A stretch of DNA of 64,000 nt, from the NCBI GenBank assembly GCA_951812795.1, contig OX638325.1, forward strand, positions 2,008,277-2,072,276, in the 5' to 3' direction. This DNA comes from an uncultured Dehalococcoidia bacterium. Lineage in GTDB: Bacteria > Chloroflexota > Dehalococcoidia > Lucifugimonadales > Lucifugimonadaceae. The notes below the pieces were generated by a model, which saw only the letters and a program-made list of their open reading frames with translations, was not told where the DNA came from and did no database searches. The translations under genes were made by a program, and so were the position numbers. Below are positions 35,296 to 45,483 of this stretch, piece after piece; within the stretch, counting starts at the first letter, position 1; the number at the start of each line of letters is the position of its first letter.

Positions 35296-36200
35296 TTTTG
35301 TCGAAACTCGCCGGCCACTTTGGTCAGAGCGGCGCCGTAGAGGAATATCAGGCTGGCCATGTATGCCCAGAGCATGAGGACGACGACGGAGGTGATGGGG
35401 CCGTAGATGTTTGCTTGGTATGTGTCATGACGGTTGAACCAGAAAAAGAGGTGTTTGCCAATTTCGAATAGGATGATGGCGACTATTGCGCCTAAGATTG
35501 CGTCTCGCAACTGCACGCGGGTATCTGGGATTCGGTAGTAGATGACCGAAAATACAACGGTGGTCAAGACGGCGGGGATGATGGTTGCGGCGGCGCCGAG
35601 AACGATTGTCACAACTGTGGATAGTCCGTGAGTGACGGTTCCGGAATCTTGGCTTAAGCGAATGAGGGCTTGGATAACGCCGGTTAGTACGACTGAAAGC
35701 AGGAAGAGGACAACGACGACGGTAGCGAGGCTAACGCTTTTGATGGTGACCTGGACGACTTTGGTGTTTCGTATGTCGAAGACTCGGTTCACGGCTCGCG
35801 TGGTGGCCGCGAAGAGTCGGTTGGCACCGATCATGAGGTTCAAGACGGCGAGGATACCGACAGTGAGGGAGCCGCCTAGAAGGTTGTCGATGGCACGGTC
35901 GATCAGATCTTGGGATGCCGGGAAGAGGTAGTGAAGTGCTTCGGTCAGGACGTCGAGGATGCCGTCAGAGGGACCGACTGCGATAAGGAGCATCGCCATC
36001 AGGGCGACGAGCGGGAGCTGTGAGAGGACGGTGAAGAAAGCGAGTGACGCTGCGAGGTCGGTGCCGTTGGAGTTTAGGAGTTGGCGGAAGGCTTTGTAGA
36101 AGAGCTTGACAAGATTTGTGGCATCATTTTCGGGCAGATGATCCGCGAGTGTTTTCAACCGTTCGGAAACCCGGGTTTTGAGTTGCGTTGTAATAGACAT
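35292..36200 (-). CDS. YihY/BrkB family inner membrane protein
   Basis: About six membrane helices with the family landmarks DLAASLAFFTVLSQLPL, GSLTVGILAVLNLMIGANRLF and a final LMLWAYMASLIFLYGAALTKV. The molecular role of the YihY (UPF0761) family is not settled; it has been called a ribonuclease BN in error. The ATG at 36200 is preferred; an in-frame ATG at 36236 would add 12 residues. Its 3' end overlaps the acetyltransferase gene by four bases. Confidence 0.87.
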   Translation of the reverse strand: MSITTQLKTRVSERLKTLADHLPENDATNLVKLFYKAFRQLLNSNGTDLAASLAFFTVLSQLPLVALMAMLLIAVGPSDGILDVLTEALHYLFPASQDLIDRAIDNLLGGSLTVGILAVLNLMIGANRLFAATTRAVNRVFDIRNTKVVQVTIKSVSLATVVVVLFLLSVVLTGVIQALIRLSQDSGTVTHGLSTVVTIVLGAAATIIPAVLTTVVFSVIYYRIPDTRVQLRDAILGAIVAIILFEIGKHLFFWFNRHDTYQANIYGPITSVVVLMLWAYMASLIFLYGAALTKVAGEFRQK

Positions 36201-36296
36201 TCTTAGGTTGATTGTCTTGGCGAAGAATGCGTGCATGTAAGAGTTACCGAACGGGGGCGTTGATCAGTTTCGAGTTTTGAGGGTCGAGTTCTTTGG

Positions 36297-36335
36297 AAAA
36301 ACCAACGCGCCGCACCGGTAAGCCGATGCGGCGCG
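36297..36335 (-). terminator. Rho-independent terminator downstream of groEL
   Basis: Arms CGCGCCGCA (36306-36314) and TGCGGCGCG (36327-36335) form a nine-pair GC-rich stem with a 12-base loop, and on the minus strand the stem is followed by TTGGTTTTT. It lies about 40 bases beyond the groEL stop, the right place to end the groESL transcript. Confidence 0.8.
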
Positions 36336-36375
36336 TCTACTTGGCTGTCGCCAGTCCGGTTAGGGAATGGGGACT

Positions 36376-38007
36376 TTAGAAGTCCATTCCGCCGCCAGGT
36401 GGCATTCCGCCGCCGGCGGGCATGGGTGGCTCTGGCTGCTCGGTGATGAGGGCTGCCGTGGTCAGGATCATTCCTGCGACCGAGACCGCGTTCTCAACGG
36501 CTGAGCGGGTGACCTTTGCCGGGTCGACGATGCCCATGGTCATCATGTCGCCGTACTCGTTGGTCATGGCGTTGAAGCCGAAGTTCAAGTCTTCGCTGCC
36601 GACCACTCGGTCGAGGATGACTGCGCCTTCGAAGCCGCAGTTTCCAGCGATGACGCGGATCGGCTCGCGCAGGGACTTCGAGAGTATCTGCACGCCGGTC
36701 TGCTCGTCTTCGTCATCGAATTCAAGGTCTTCAAGCTGGTGGGCAGCGCGGATTAGGACAGTGCCGCCACCGGGAACGATACCTTCTTCAACAGCCGCAC
36801 GAGTCGCCTCCAGTGCGTCTTCGACACGTTGTTTTTTCTCCTTCATCTCGATCTCGGTGGCTGCGCCAACGCGTAGGATGGCGACGCCGCCGGACAATTT
36901 GGCGAGGCGCTCTTGGAGCTTCTCGCGATCGTAGTCGGAGGTCGTGTCCTCGATCTGAGCTTGAATTTCGGCCATACGACCGCGGATACCGGATTGTTCG
37001 CCGCTACCGCCCACGAAGGTCGTGTCGTCTTTCTTGACAACGACCTGTTTACACCTACCGAGGTCTTCGAGGGTGGCGGAGTCGAGCTTGCGGCCGATCT
37101 CGTCGGAGATGACGGTTCCGCCGGTGAGGATCGCGATGTCTTGGAGCATGGCCTTGCGGCGGTCGCCAAAACCTGGGGCTTTGACGGCGACGCAGTTGAG
37201 GGTGCCGCGAAGCTTGTTCACGACGAGCGTGGCTAGTGCTTCACCTTCAACGTCTTCAGCGATTACGATGATGTTCTTGCTCGATTGCAGAACCTTCTCA
37301 AGCAGCGGAAGCAGGTCGGAGACCGCGGAGATCTTCTGCGAGGTGATCAGGATGTACGGGTCGTCGAGAACCGCTTCTTGGCGGTCCGGGTTGGTGACGA
37401 AGTACGGGGACAAGAATCCTCGGTCGATCTGCATCCCTTCAACGAAGTCGGTCTCGTAGGAGAGGGACTTTGACTCGTCGACGGTGATGACGCCGTCTTT
37501 TCCGACCTTCTCCATGACTTCGGCGATGAGGTTACCCATCTCGTCGTCGTGAGAAGAGAGGACCGCGACGCTTGCGATCTGCGAAGAACTGTCAACAGGC
37601 GTTGACTGCGCCTTGATGGAGCCGCGGATGGTGGCCATGGCCTTTTCCATACCGCGCTTGATTGCCATCGGGTCGGCGCCTGCGGCGACGTTCTTGAAGC
37701 CCTCGGCGACGATGGCCTGGGCCAAGACCGTTGATGTGGTGGTGCCGTCGCCGGCGTCGTCGTTGGTCTTCTTGGACGCTTCCTTCAAGAGCTGGGCGCC
37801 CATGTTCTCGAACGGGTCTTCAAGGTCGACTTCTTTGGCGATAGTGACGCCGTCAGAGTTGACCTGCGGTGGACCGAACTTCTTGTCGACGATGACGTTC
37901 TGGCCGCGTGGGCCGAGCGTCTTCTTGACGGTGTTGGCGAGGATGTCGATGCCTTCCTTGAGCTTGGCTCGAGCCTCCTCTTCAAATAGCAAATCTTTAG
38001 CTGGCAT
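36376..38007 (-). CDS. groEL: Chaperonin GroEL
   Basis: 60 kDa subunit of the folding chamber. ATP-binding and hydrolysis residues are conserved in [27 protein letters not shown] and GIVPGGGT, and the protein ends in the flexible [15 protein letters not shown] tail. Length 543 is typical. The conserved [10 protein letters not shown] and RIAKLSGG-like ([12 protein letters not shown]) blocks are present. It follows groES by about 105 bases on the same strand and is read from the CIRCE-controlled promoter at 38.5 kb. Confidence 0.98.
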   Translation of the reverse strand: MPAKDLLFEEEARAKLKEGIDILANTVKKTLGPRGQNVIVDKKFGPPQVNSDGVTIAKEVDLEDPFENMGAQLLKEASKKTNDDAGDGTTTSTVLAQAIVAEGFKNVAAGADPMAIKRGMEKAMATIRGSIKAQSTPVDSSSQIASVAVLSSHDDEMGNLIAEVMEKVGKDGVITVDESKSLSYETDFVEGMQIDRGFLSPYFVTNPDRQEAVLDDPYILITSQKISAVSDLLPLLEKVLQSSKNIIVIAEDVEGEALATLVVNKLRGTLNCVAVKAPGFGDRRKAMLQDIAILTGGTVISDEIGRKLDSATLEDLGRCKQVVVKKDDTTFVGGSGEQSGIRGRMAEIQAQIEDTTSDYDREKLQERLAKLSGGVAILRVGAATEIEMKEKKQRVEDALEATRAAVEEGIVPGGGTVLIRAAHQLEDLEFDDEDEQTGVQILSKSLREPIRVIAGNCGFEGAVILDRVVGSEDLNFGFNAMTNEYGDMMTMGIVDPAKVTRSAVENAVSVAGMILTTAALITEQPEPPMPAGGGMPPGGGMDF

Positions 38008-38112
38008 TTGCCTTGTTACTCCTTTTTGGTTTTGGACTGGCGACGAAATCCGTAATCTTTATTGTGTCGTCGGATGAATGTCGACGACCCTGGGACGACG
38101 GAGTGTTCGGAA

Positions 38113-38409
38113 TTAACCGACGATCGCCAAGATGTCGGATTCTCGTAGGATGAGGTAGTCGTTGCCGTTCTGTGAGTACTCGGTACCTGCGTACTTCGAG
38201 TAGATCACGCTGTCGCCAACGTTCACGCTCATCTCAATAACTGCGCCTTCGTCGGTGGTTCGGCCGGGGCCGACAGCTACGATTGCGCCTTGTTGCGGCT
38301 TTTCTTTTGCCGTGTCGGGAATGATGATCCCGCCTGGGCTAGTCGCCGCTTCCTCGTCGGACGGCGAGACGACCACGCGGTCGCTTAGTGGCTTCAAGTT
38401 AACCGTCAC
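38113..38409 (-). CDS. groES: Co-chaperonin GroES
   Basis: A 98-residue lid of the GroEL chamber. It shows LKPLSDRVVV, the mobile loop around EEAATSPGGIIIPD and GDSVIYSKYAGTEY near the base. The GTG start is set by a strong AAGGAGG nine bases upstream; no ATG is available. First gene of the groESL operon. Confidence 0.97.
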   Translation of the reverse strand: MTVNLKPLSDRVVVSPSDEEAATSPGGIIIPDTAKEKPQQGAIVAVGPGRTTDEGAVIEMSVNVGDSVIYSKYAGTEYSQNGNDYLILRESDILAIVG

Positions 38410-38515
38410 TCGTTGTTTCCTCCTTGTCGATTTGCATCTTCCGCCTTACAGGATCGGTCACATTCGTCGCTTGGAGCGAGATTTATCGTGATCGAACTGC
38501 GAGCGTCGAAATTCG

Positions 38516-38542
38516 TTAGCAGTCGACTGTTGCGACTGCTAA
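38516..38542. promoter_or_regulatory. CIRCE-like operator (HrcA site) upstream of groES
   Basis: A perfect 9-N9-9 inverted repeat: TTAGCAGTC (38516-38524) and GACTGCTAA (38534-38542). The classical CIRCE is TTAGCACTC-N9-GAGTGCTAA, so spacing and outer bases match and one symmetrical base pair differs. It lies just downstream of the -10 box, where HrcA binding would block transcription. hrcA itself is not in the window. Confidence 0.85.
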
Positions 38543-38548
38543 CAAGAA

Positions 38549-38576
38549 ATTATATTTCGACAATTTCGATTCGCAA
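38549..38576 (-). promoter_or_regulatory. Sigma-70-type promoter of groESL
   Basis: On the minus strand the -35 TTGCGA (38571-38576) and -10 TATAAT (38549-38554) are 16 bases apart. The start point would fall in the CIRCE-like operator. This gives a long leader of about 130 bases before the groES GTG. Confidence 0.7.
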
Positions 38577-38613
38577 CCACAAACCGCTGAATCGATAGCA
38601 TCTAAGAGTAGAC

Positions 38614-39159
38614 ATGGCGCTTGAACAACTGATAATCGCTACGGCGCGGATTGCCGGGTCGCTGCCAGTGCTCAGATGGGCGTTTTTCGGCGCGCTCCTC
38701 GCCATCGTTGTCGACTTCTCCGATCTGTTCATGATGAACCTGATCGATTTTGGCGAAGTCTGGGACTATCAAACTTTCGACAAATGGATCGACCAGGTCT
38801 ACATGCTGACCTTCCTGTGGGTCGCGGTGCGCCAGTGGGACGGACCCGGAAGAACAGTTGCGGTACTACTATTCGCGTTCCGCGCCATTGGCTTCGTTGC
38901 CTTCGAATTCACCGGAGACCGATGGGTGCTGTTCCTGTTCCCGAACGTCTTCGAGTTCTGGTTCGTCGCGATTGCGGCGCAACGCCACTGGTGGCCCGAC
39001 TACCAGTTCACGGCGAAACGCATACTCGTCTGGTTATTAATATGCACCGTACTCAAATTGACTCAGGAATACATCCTGCACGTCTGGCAGGTGCTGGACA
39101 ATTACACAGCGGTCGGCGTGGTGACGGCTTGGTGGGAGTTTTTGGTGGGGTTGTTTTAG
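38614..39159 (+). CDS. Conserved-looking integral membrane protein of unknown function
   Basis: A 181-residue protein with about five or six hydrophobic segments and many aromatic residues. Charged residues cluster in DFSDLF, FDKWIDQVY and WWPDYQF, between the helices. I do not recognise a family. It is divergent from groESL and followed by the restriction-modification island, but its base composition resembles the core genes, not the island. A short Met-Ala start without an obvious ribosome site. Confidence 0.65.
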   Translation: MALEQLIIATARIAGSLPVLRWAFFGALLAIVVDFSDLFMMNLIDFGEVWDYQTFDKWIDQVYMLTFLWVAVRQWDGPGRTVAVLLFAFRAIGFVAFEFTGDRWVLFLFPNVFEFWFVAIAAQRHWWPDYQFTAKRILVWLLICTVLKLTQEYILHVWQVLDNYTAVGVVTAWWEFLVGLF

Positions 39160-39297
39160 GGATTGGAGGCGTGATTTGGGTACAAGCAATGTAGTTTCGC
39201 ATTCGCGGTATTGGGCTGACAACTGTCGGGGTGACCATGCGAACGAACTACCTGAGCGTGTGATTCCAGGGTGTTCCGCGATACCCTTGAGATAACC

Positions 39298-42200
39298 ATG
39301 TCGGGGCAACTTTTCACCGTGTACTTTCTCACGGACGGCATCAAGCAGACTGGTGAGTGGCAGGACTCTGTCCAAAATCAAGATGTCCTGCAAAAGTTGC
39401 GCGACGCAGTCGCGAACAAGTTCGAAATGGTCGATCTTTTCGACCGACCGCCGAATGAGGCCGAGACCGAACAAGAGTTGATTCGGCCTCTTTTGGAGAT
39501 TTTGGGCTGGCGCGATTACTTGCCCCAGCAATCAGCAAGTGGGGGTGAGGATGTGCCAGATCATTTGTTGTTTGGGGATGAGTCTGCGAAGAGTCGAGCG
39601 ACTGGAGAATCTTCGGCATCGGCGAGGTTCAGGCACGCGACGGTTGTGCAGGAGAGTAAGCGCCACGGGCTGGCACTCGATGCGCGCGAAACCACGGCAA
39701 GCGTCGGACGAGGACGAACACCACACGGGCAGATTCTTCGGTACCTTTCTACCGCCGATGATGTTTCTGATGGCAAAATTCGTTGGGGAATCCTAACCAA
39801 CGGCGTTGTGTGGCGGCTCTACGACTATCGGACACGCCCACGTTCGACGGCGTATTACGAAACCAATCTCGAAAACATCCTTAGCGAGGAGAAGGAAGAC
39901 AAGCTGCGGATTTTCTATCTGCTGTTTAATCGCAACAGTTTTGTTCTTCGCGACGGTGGCACGGCGACGTTCCTTGAAACGGCGTTGCAGGAGGGGAGGC
40001 GGTATGAGGAAGCGGTTGCACAGGACTTGTCAGAAATCGTATTCGGCAAGGTGTTCCCTCCTTTAGTTGAAACGCTTGCCAAACGATCGAACGAAGACTT
40101 AACGGCGGTACACGAAGCGGCGTTGATACTCCTATATCGCATTTTGTTCGTCTTGTACGCGGAGGATCGGGAATTGTTACCGATTCGTGACCGTCGGTAT
40201 GGCACGTACAGCATGAGGGAACTGCTCCGCGATGACATCAGAGACGGGATAGTGGATGGCGTCACATTTTCATCCAACGCAACGAAGTACTACGACAGTC
40301 TTGCGACTCTGTTTCGGATGATTGACCAAGGCGACGCTTCGATTGGTCTGCCACCTTACAACGGCGGATTGTTCGCGGATGACGCAGCTCCTATGTTGAG
40401 CCAGATACGTCTCGACGACGCAACGATCGCTCCGATAATCTACACGCTTAGCCACACCAACGGCGATGACGGGCTACCGCGTTTCATCAACTATCGCGAC
40501 ATGTCGGTGCAACAGCTCGGATCCATCTACGAACGGCTTTTGGAGCGTCAACCAACTGAGGATCCAAACGGCGAGATTTCGATTCGTCCTAACCCATACG
40601 CTCGCAAAGACAGCGGTAGTTTCTTCACACCACAGGAACTCGTGGACCTGATCGTTGATCACACTATTGATCCGCTGGTCGAAGAGCGTCTCGAGGCGTT
40701 CAAACGGCGTGCGGAAGAGTTGGCGAGTGATAAGCGATCCAAAAAGGAACGGCAAGTTGAGTTGCAGAAGCTCGATCCAGCCGAGGCGGTGTTGGATCTG
40801 AAGGTTTTAGACCCTGCGATGGGTAGTGGACATTTCCTCGTGACCGCTGTCGACTTCTTGTCGGACAAAATCGCCGAATTAATCGAACACGTACCGACTG
40901 TCCCAGAGTGGCTTGACGTTGTAGATGAATACGCGTCGCCATTGGTCAGACGCGTCGAGAATATCCGAACTGAGATCAAAGCCCGCGCTAGGAAAAACGG
41001 TTGGCGGCTAGCTGACAACCAACTCACGGACCAAGCGATTATCCGTCGCATGGTGCTTAAACGTTGCATTTACGGCGTCGACAAAAACTCTCTGACAGTG
41101 GAGCTTGCGAAGGTTTCGCTTTGGTTGCACAGCTTCACCGTGGGTGCGCCGCTCTCTTTCCTTGACCACCATTTGCGTAGTGGTGATTCGCTGGTCGGTC
41201 TGCAAGTGACCAGTATGGTTAGCGAGTTGCAGAGATTGGGAGGGGTTTTTGCGAGCAGTGCGATCCAAAGTGCGCAGTCTGCAACGGATGGGATGATGCA
41301 AATCGAGGCGATCTCTGATGCGGATATTTCTGAGGTGGAAGAATCTGCGTCGCTTTTTGCGGTTGTTGAGAAAGCGACGGCGGACCTGCGGTCGGTGCTC
41401 GACTTCTTCTGCGGAGTTTGGTGGATGACCGCGGGGATGAAGATGAGGCAAAAAACCGCGTTCGAAGCACCAATCCGTCAGACGTTGGTCGATTTCTCAC
41501 AAGAATCCTACAAGTTGTTGGCAGAAGGGCCGAATGCATTTGAATCTGATGAACGGGCTGAAGGATCGAAAACATGGTCTGAGTTCGTTGATGTTTGGAA
41601 CGAAGCCAAATCTATCGCCAACGAGGAGGGGTTCTTGCATTGGGAGGTTGCGTTCCCGGGTGTTTGGACAGGGTGGCAAGATGTTACTCCGAAAGGAGGT
41701 TTCGACGCGATTATCGGTAATCCGCCATGGGACCGCATCAAATTCCAAGAGGTCGAATGGTTGGCAACACACGCCCCAAATGTGGCATTACAGCAAACCG
41801 CAGCCGCCCGCAAGGACGCACTTAAAGCCATGAGATTCAACCAGGTACCGCTAGTTGATGAGTTGAAAAACGCTAAGTGGCGTGCCGACCAATTCATGGA
41901 GCTGGTTCGAGAATCGGGAGATTACCCACTTCTCGCCCGCGGCGACTTGAACATTTACTCCTTGTTCGTCGAGCGTTCCTCGGATCTCGTCAAACGCGAC
42001 GGGTTTGTGGGTTTGCTCGTTCCATCCGGCATATACGGCGATTATTACAAAGCAGAATTCTTCAAACAGGTTTCTACCCGAGGAAACGTCTACGGCCTCT
42101 ACGATTTCGAAAACCGAAAGGTTTTTTTCAAAGACGTTCACGCATCATTCAAGTTCTGCGCCTTGATTTTCGGCGGAAACGATCGTGTGCTTGGTCAAAC

Positions 42201-43350
42201 AAACTGCGCGTTCTTCCTGCATGACATCGAAGACTTGAACGATCCTGATCGTTGCTTCTCACTTACCCCTGACGATTTCGCCCGTGTGAACCCCAACACT
42301 GGCAACGCGCCTGTATTCAGGGATCGTCGGGATGCTGACATTACGAAAGGTATCTACGAACGGCATCCTGTTTTTGTAGATCGATCTGGATCGGACGAAG
42401 TTCGTGTCTGGCCTGTGAAATACGTTCGCATGATTGACATGACTAACGATTCTGGTCTGTTTCGGACGGAAGACCAGCTTCAAACGGAAGGTTTTTACAA
42501 GGTGGCGGGGAATTCGTGGAAGCGTGGCGCTGAAGGTTCCGTCCCGCTTTATGAAGGCAAGATGGTACAGGCATATGACCACAGGGCCGCTAGCATTGTT
42601 GTCAATCCTGAAAACTTGAATCGGCCTGCCTCAGGACTTGACGCCACTCAAGCACAACATGAAGACCCGAATTGGGTACCAGATCCTCAATTCTGGGTCA
42701 GTTCAGACGTCGTAGCATGGCCTGAAGGATTAGGTTGGCTTCTAGGATTCAAAGATGCAACGGCGACAACAAATAGTCGATCGATGATCGCATCAATCAT
42801 CCCGAGATCAGGGGTTGGCAACACACTGCCGTTGTTATCCGTAGCTGATGACGATATCGACTCATACAAGAGAAACACCCCGCTATTGACAGCGTGTCTA
42901 AATTCGTTCGTTTATGACTACGTCGCGCGACAGAAAGTGCAAGGACAACACCTCAATCTTTACATCGTGGAGCAAATCCCACTAGTCGAACTCGATGACT
43001 ATGGCCGACGATTTGGTCAAAAAACTGCCCGCGAGATAGTTGAAGACCACGTCTTACGCCTCACCTACACCTCGTACGATATGGAGCCGTTCGCGCGCGA
43101 CCTCGGGTATAACGGCTCTCCGTTCACATGGAATCCGGAGGAACGTCGGCACTTGCGCGCGCGATTAGATGCGCTTTATTTCCACCTCTACGGCATCTCC
43201 AACGACGATGCCGAGTACATCCTGAGCACGTTCCCGATAGTTGAGCGGGAAGACAAAGCCGAGTTCGGACGTTATCGCACCAGCGAGATGATCATCTCTT
43301 ACATGAACGCGCTGGCGGCGGGGGATACGGATGTAGTAGTTTCGGCGTGA
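39298..43350 (+). CDS. Type IIG-like restriction-modification protein (nuclease plus N6-adenine methyltransferase)
   Basis: A 1350-residue single-chain enzyme. The N-terminal region has EQELIRPLLEILGW and the nuclease-like core ending in VVQESKRHG (E119 and K121 as ExK). The methyltransferase core has LDPAMGSGHFLV near residue 504 and the catalytic NPPW in IIGNPPWDRI near 807. A long C-terminal region probably reads the target sequence. A protein of this layout cuts and methylates by itself, as in Eco57I- or MmeI-like enzymes; BREX PglX is a distant alternative but lacks its partner genes here. I chose the ATG at 39298 over a GTG at 39271. The DUF3644 gene follows by 43 bases. Confidence 0.86.
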   Translation: MSGQLFTVYFLTDGIKQTGEWQDSVQNQDVLQKLRDAVANKFEMVDLFDRPPNEAETEQELIRPLLEILGWRDYLPQQSASGGEDVPDHLLFGDESAKSRATGESSASARFRHATVVQESKRHGLALDARETTASVGRGRTPHGQILRYLSTADDVSDGKIRWGILTNGVVWRLYDYRTRPRSTAYYETNLENILSEEKEDKLRIFYLLFNRNSFVLRDGGTATFLETALQEGRRYEEAVAQDLSEIVFGKVFPPLVETLAKRSNEDLTAVHEAALILLYRILFVLYAEDRELLPIRDRRYGTYSMRELLRDDIRDGIVDGVTFSSNATKYYDSLATLFRMIDQGDASIGLPPYNGGLFADDAAPMLSQIRLDDATIAPIIYTLSHTNGDDGLPRFINYRDMSVQQLGSIYERLLERQPTEDPNGEISIRPNPYARKDSGSFFTPQELVDLIVDHTIDPLVEERLEAFKRRAEELASDKRSKKERQVELQKLDPAEAVLDLKVLDPAMGSGHFLVTAVDFLSDKIAELIEHVPTVPEWLDVVDEYASPLVRRVENIRTEIKARARKNGWRLADNQLTDQAIIRRMVLKRCIYGVDKNSLTVELAKVSLWLHSFTVGAPLSFLDHHLRSGDSLVGLQVTSMVSELQRLGGVFASSAIQSAQSATDGMMQIEAISDADISEVEESASLFAVVEKATADLRSVLDFFCGVWWMTAGMKMRQKTAFEAPIRQTLVDFSQESYKLLAEGPNAFESDERAEGSKTWSEFVDVWNEAKSIANEEGFLHWEVAFPGVWTGWQDVTPKGGFDAIIGNPPWDRIKFQEVEWLATHAPNVALQQTAAARKDALKAMRFNQVPLVDELKNAKWRADQFMELVRESGDYPLLARGDLNIYSLFVERSSDLVKRDGFVGLLVPSGIYGDYYKAEFFKQVSTRGNVYGLYDFENRKVFFKDVHASFKFCALIFGGNDRVLGQTNCAFFLHDIEDLNDPDRCFSLTPDDFARVNPNTGNAPVFRDRRDADITKGIYERHPVFVDRSGSDEVRVWPVKYVRMIDMTNDSGLFRTEDQLQTEGFYKVAGNSWKRGAEGSVPLYEGKMVQAYDHRAASIVVNPENLNRPASGLDATQAQHEDPNWVPDPQFWVSSDVVAWPEGLGWLLGFKDATATTNSRSMIASIIPRSGVGNTLPLLSVADDDIDSYKRNTPLLTACLNSFVYDYVARQKVQGQHLNLYIVEQIPLVELDDYGRRFGQKTAREIVEDHVLRLTYTSYDMEPFARDLGYNGSPFTWNPEERRHLRARLDALYFHLYGISNDDAEYILSTFPIVEREDKAEFGRYRTSEMIISYMNALAAGDTDVVVSA

Positions 43351-43393
43351 TGAAAACATGACTGCCAGATTACAGACGTGATGACCCCGATCA

Positions 43394-44356
43394 ATGCCTA
43401 GACCTCCAAAATCTCTCGTGATGGCAAGATCAGCCAAAGCAGCGATGCTCGCGGCGGTCGAAATCTATAACAAAACCGCGTTTGAATATCGGGAAGAAGC
43501 ATTTTGCGTATTGATCATTAATGCTTGGGAAGTGTTACTCAAAGCGCGAATCGTTAGTCAAAACCGCAATCGTCTTCAAATCATTTATATTCGAGAGAAA
43601 GGAAATCAATACAAGAGATCTAAATATACAAACAGTCCTTTGATAATAACCCTAGATCGTGCGTTAAACCAGATCAATCCGCCGGCCAACGTACGAAACA
43701 ACATCGAAACTTTGTATGGCTTGCGGAACGAGATAACTCACTTGGGGCCTTTGCATCCAGAATTGAAGCAAAAAATCTTGGAGTTTGGTACTGCCAGTGT
43801 CGAGAATTTCATTAGCCTCCTCAAGCAATGGTTCGGAGAGCCAATGGATGGATTGTATCTTTTGCCGGTCGGCTTCGTCGGTGGCATGGTAGCAGTATCT
43901 ACTAACCCGTCGCAGAGACAACGGCAACTGCTTCACGAATTGCAACGCATCGCCGCTGCGTCTGAGAGCGATGACGACGGGTATGCTGTAGCCCTCAGCG
44001 TTAAGATCGAAATTGCGAGGACAACAGGAGGCGGAGGTACGATCGGTGTGACGTCTGATGCGAACGCTCCTTCGGTCAATATCACAGATGACGAATTTTT
44101 GAGTATGTACCCATTGAATTTTAAAGATGTAGTCGCCACGTGCAAAGAACGTTATCGTAACTTCAAACAGAATAGTGAATTCTATGATCTCCTAAAACAA
44201 GCAAAATCAGATCCAAGTTGCGCGATGGAGAGGCGCCTTCATCCCGAAAGCACCAAAAGTCCGTCGCAGTTCTTTTATAACGAGGATGCAACATTCGTGT
44301 TATTGGATAGACACTACGAATCGCCTGGTTTGGGTGCCGGATTATCTAGTTCGTAG
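43394..44356 (+). CDS. DUF3644 domain protein, restriction-modification associated
   Basis: 320 residues. The N-terminal part (ARSAKAAMLAAVEIYNK, then YREEAFCVLIINAWEVLLKARI) matches the DUF3644 pattern as I remember it. A HEPN-like RNxxxH is suggested by GLRNEITH near residue 115, which is the right form (R-N-x3-H). HEPN domains are often RNases in defence systems. The middle contains a flexible Gly/Thr-rich segment. Codon use is AT-richer than the neighbouring genes. It probably serves as an accessory defence factor with the upstream type IIG-like protein; a toxin role is possible. Confidence 0.75.
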   Translation: MPRPPKSLVMARSAKAAMLAAVEIYNKTAFEYREEAFCVLIINAWEVLLKARIVSQNRNRLQIIYIREKGNQYKRSKYTNSPLIITLDRALNQINPPANVRNNIETLYGLRNEITHLGPLHPELKQKILEFGTASVENFISLLKQWFGEPMDGLYLLPVGFVGGMVAVSTNPSQRQRQLLHELQRIAAASESDDDGYAVALSVKIEIARTTGGGGTIGVTSDANAPSVNITDDEFLSMYPLNFKDVVATCKERYRNFKQNSEFYDLLKQAKSDPSCAMERRLHPESTKSPSQFFYNEDATFVLLDRHYESPGLGAGLSSS

Positions 44357-44455
44357 TCGGATTAGTTAAAGTCGCCGAACAATCGCTTGTGGTGACATTG
44401 AACTCGGTTACGTCAGAAAACTCAAATCACCCGTTGCGGATAAGCCGCTGACCGG

Positions 44456-45448
44456 TCACGCCGAAAAGTCGAACTCATGTCCGATGCCGTTGGCCACTGC
44501 TTCCCGATAGACAAGCGCAGCGCACGAGATGTCTTGGATGGCCAAGCCGACGCTTTTGAATAGCGTCACCTCGTCATCTGAGGTCCGTCCGGCGGTGTCG
44601 CCGTTTACGACGTCTCCGAGGTTGCCGGCGATGTCAGACCAGGCGTAGTCGCCGTCTTCCACCGGTATCTGGAGGTCGCCTGCTTCGGCCATGCAGGCTT
44701 CCAACTGGTCGCAGATGATTCGTGCACGCTGAATGCTCGCGGTATCGAGTTCGCGAACGCCGGGGGCGTGGGAGCCGATGGCGTTGATGTGGGCTCCGGG
44801 TTTCCACCAGTCCGCGCTGACTATCGGATTCGCCGCGGTAGTTGCGAGGGCTACGATGTCAGCTTCGCGGCAAAGGGCTTCGCCGCTTTCGGCCAACTGG
44901 GTGTCGAGGCCGGTCTGTTCCGCAACCCAGTCGGCAAACTCTTGTCGTGAAGCTTGGTCGTCGAGTGAGAAGGTGAGAATGGTGTCGATGTTTGATGCTT
45001 CTGCGATGGCGATAGCCTGTTGCCGCGCCTGCACACCTGCGCCGAGGACGCCGCCGACTTTGGAGTCGGGTCGGGCCATGTGCCGGGTTGCGACGCCGGA
45101 GACGGCACCGGTGCGGACCGCGGTGAGGTAACCGCCATCCATCGCCGCCACTACCTCACCAGTCTGGTTGTCTTGGACGAGGATGGTGCCGATGGTTGTC
45201 GGGAGGTCGAACTTGGCGGGGTTGTCTTTGTAGACGGTTACGGCCTTGATTCCGAGTGAACCGCTGGTCTTGATGTACGCCGGCATGTATGCGATCCAGC
45301 CGCCGACTGCCGGGTCGATCATGACGGTGCGTGGCGGCATCTCGGCTGTGGCGTTGGCGAGTTCGGAGAATGCGGCTTCGACGGCGTCAATTGCCTTTGG
45401 CATGGTTAGAACTTGCTGTACGTCGGATCGGTTTAGGAGCAGGGCCAT
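44456..45448 (-). CDS. Ornithine cyclodeaminase / mu-crystallin family protein
   Basis: An NAD(P)-dependent Rossmann enzyme. It shows PPRTVMIDP, GIKAVTVYKDNP, the lysine-containing substrate region and the nucleotide loop VGGVLGAGVQARQQA (GxGxxA-like), followed by INAIGSHAPGVRELD. Related enzymes convert ornithine to proline or reduce ketimines and oxo acids. The exact substrate is not readable. It is followed by two amidohydrolase genes on the same strand, suggesting a catabolic cluster for nitrogen-containing compounds. Confidence 0.88.
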   Translation of the reverse strand: MALLLNRSDVQQVLTMPKAIDAVEAAFSELANATAEMPPRTVMIDPAVGGWIAYMPAYIKTSGSLGIKAVTVYKDNPAKFDLPTTIGTILVQDNQTGEVVAAMDGGYLTAVRTGAVSGVATRHMARPDSKVGGVLGAGVQARQQAIAIAEASNIDTILTFSLDDQASRQEFADWVAEQTGLDTQLAESGEALCREADIVALATTAANPIVSADWWKPGAHINAIGSHAPGVRELDTASIQRARIICDQLEACMAEAGDLQIPVEDGDYAWSDIAGNLGDVVNGDTAGRTSDDEVTLFKSVGLAIQDISCAALVYREAVANGIGHEFDFSA

Positions 45449-45483
45449 GGCGCGAGGACCTTTCGATTTAGGTCGATATGAGA

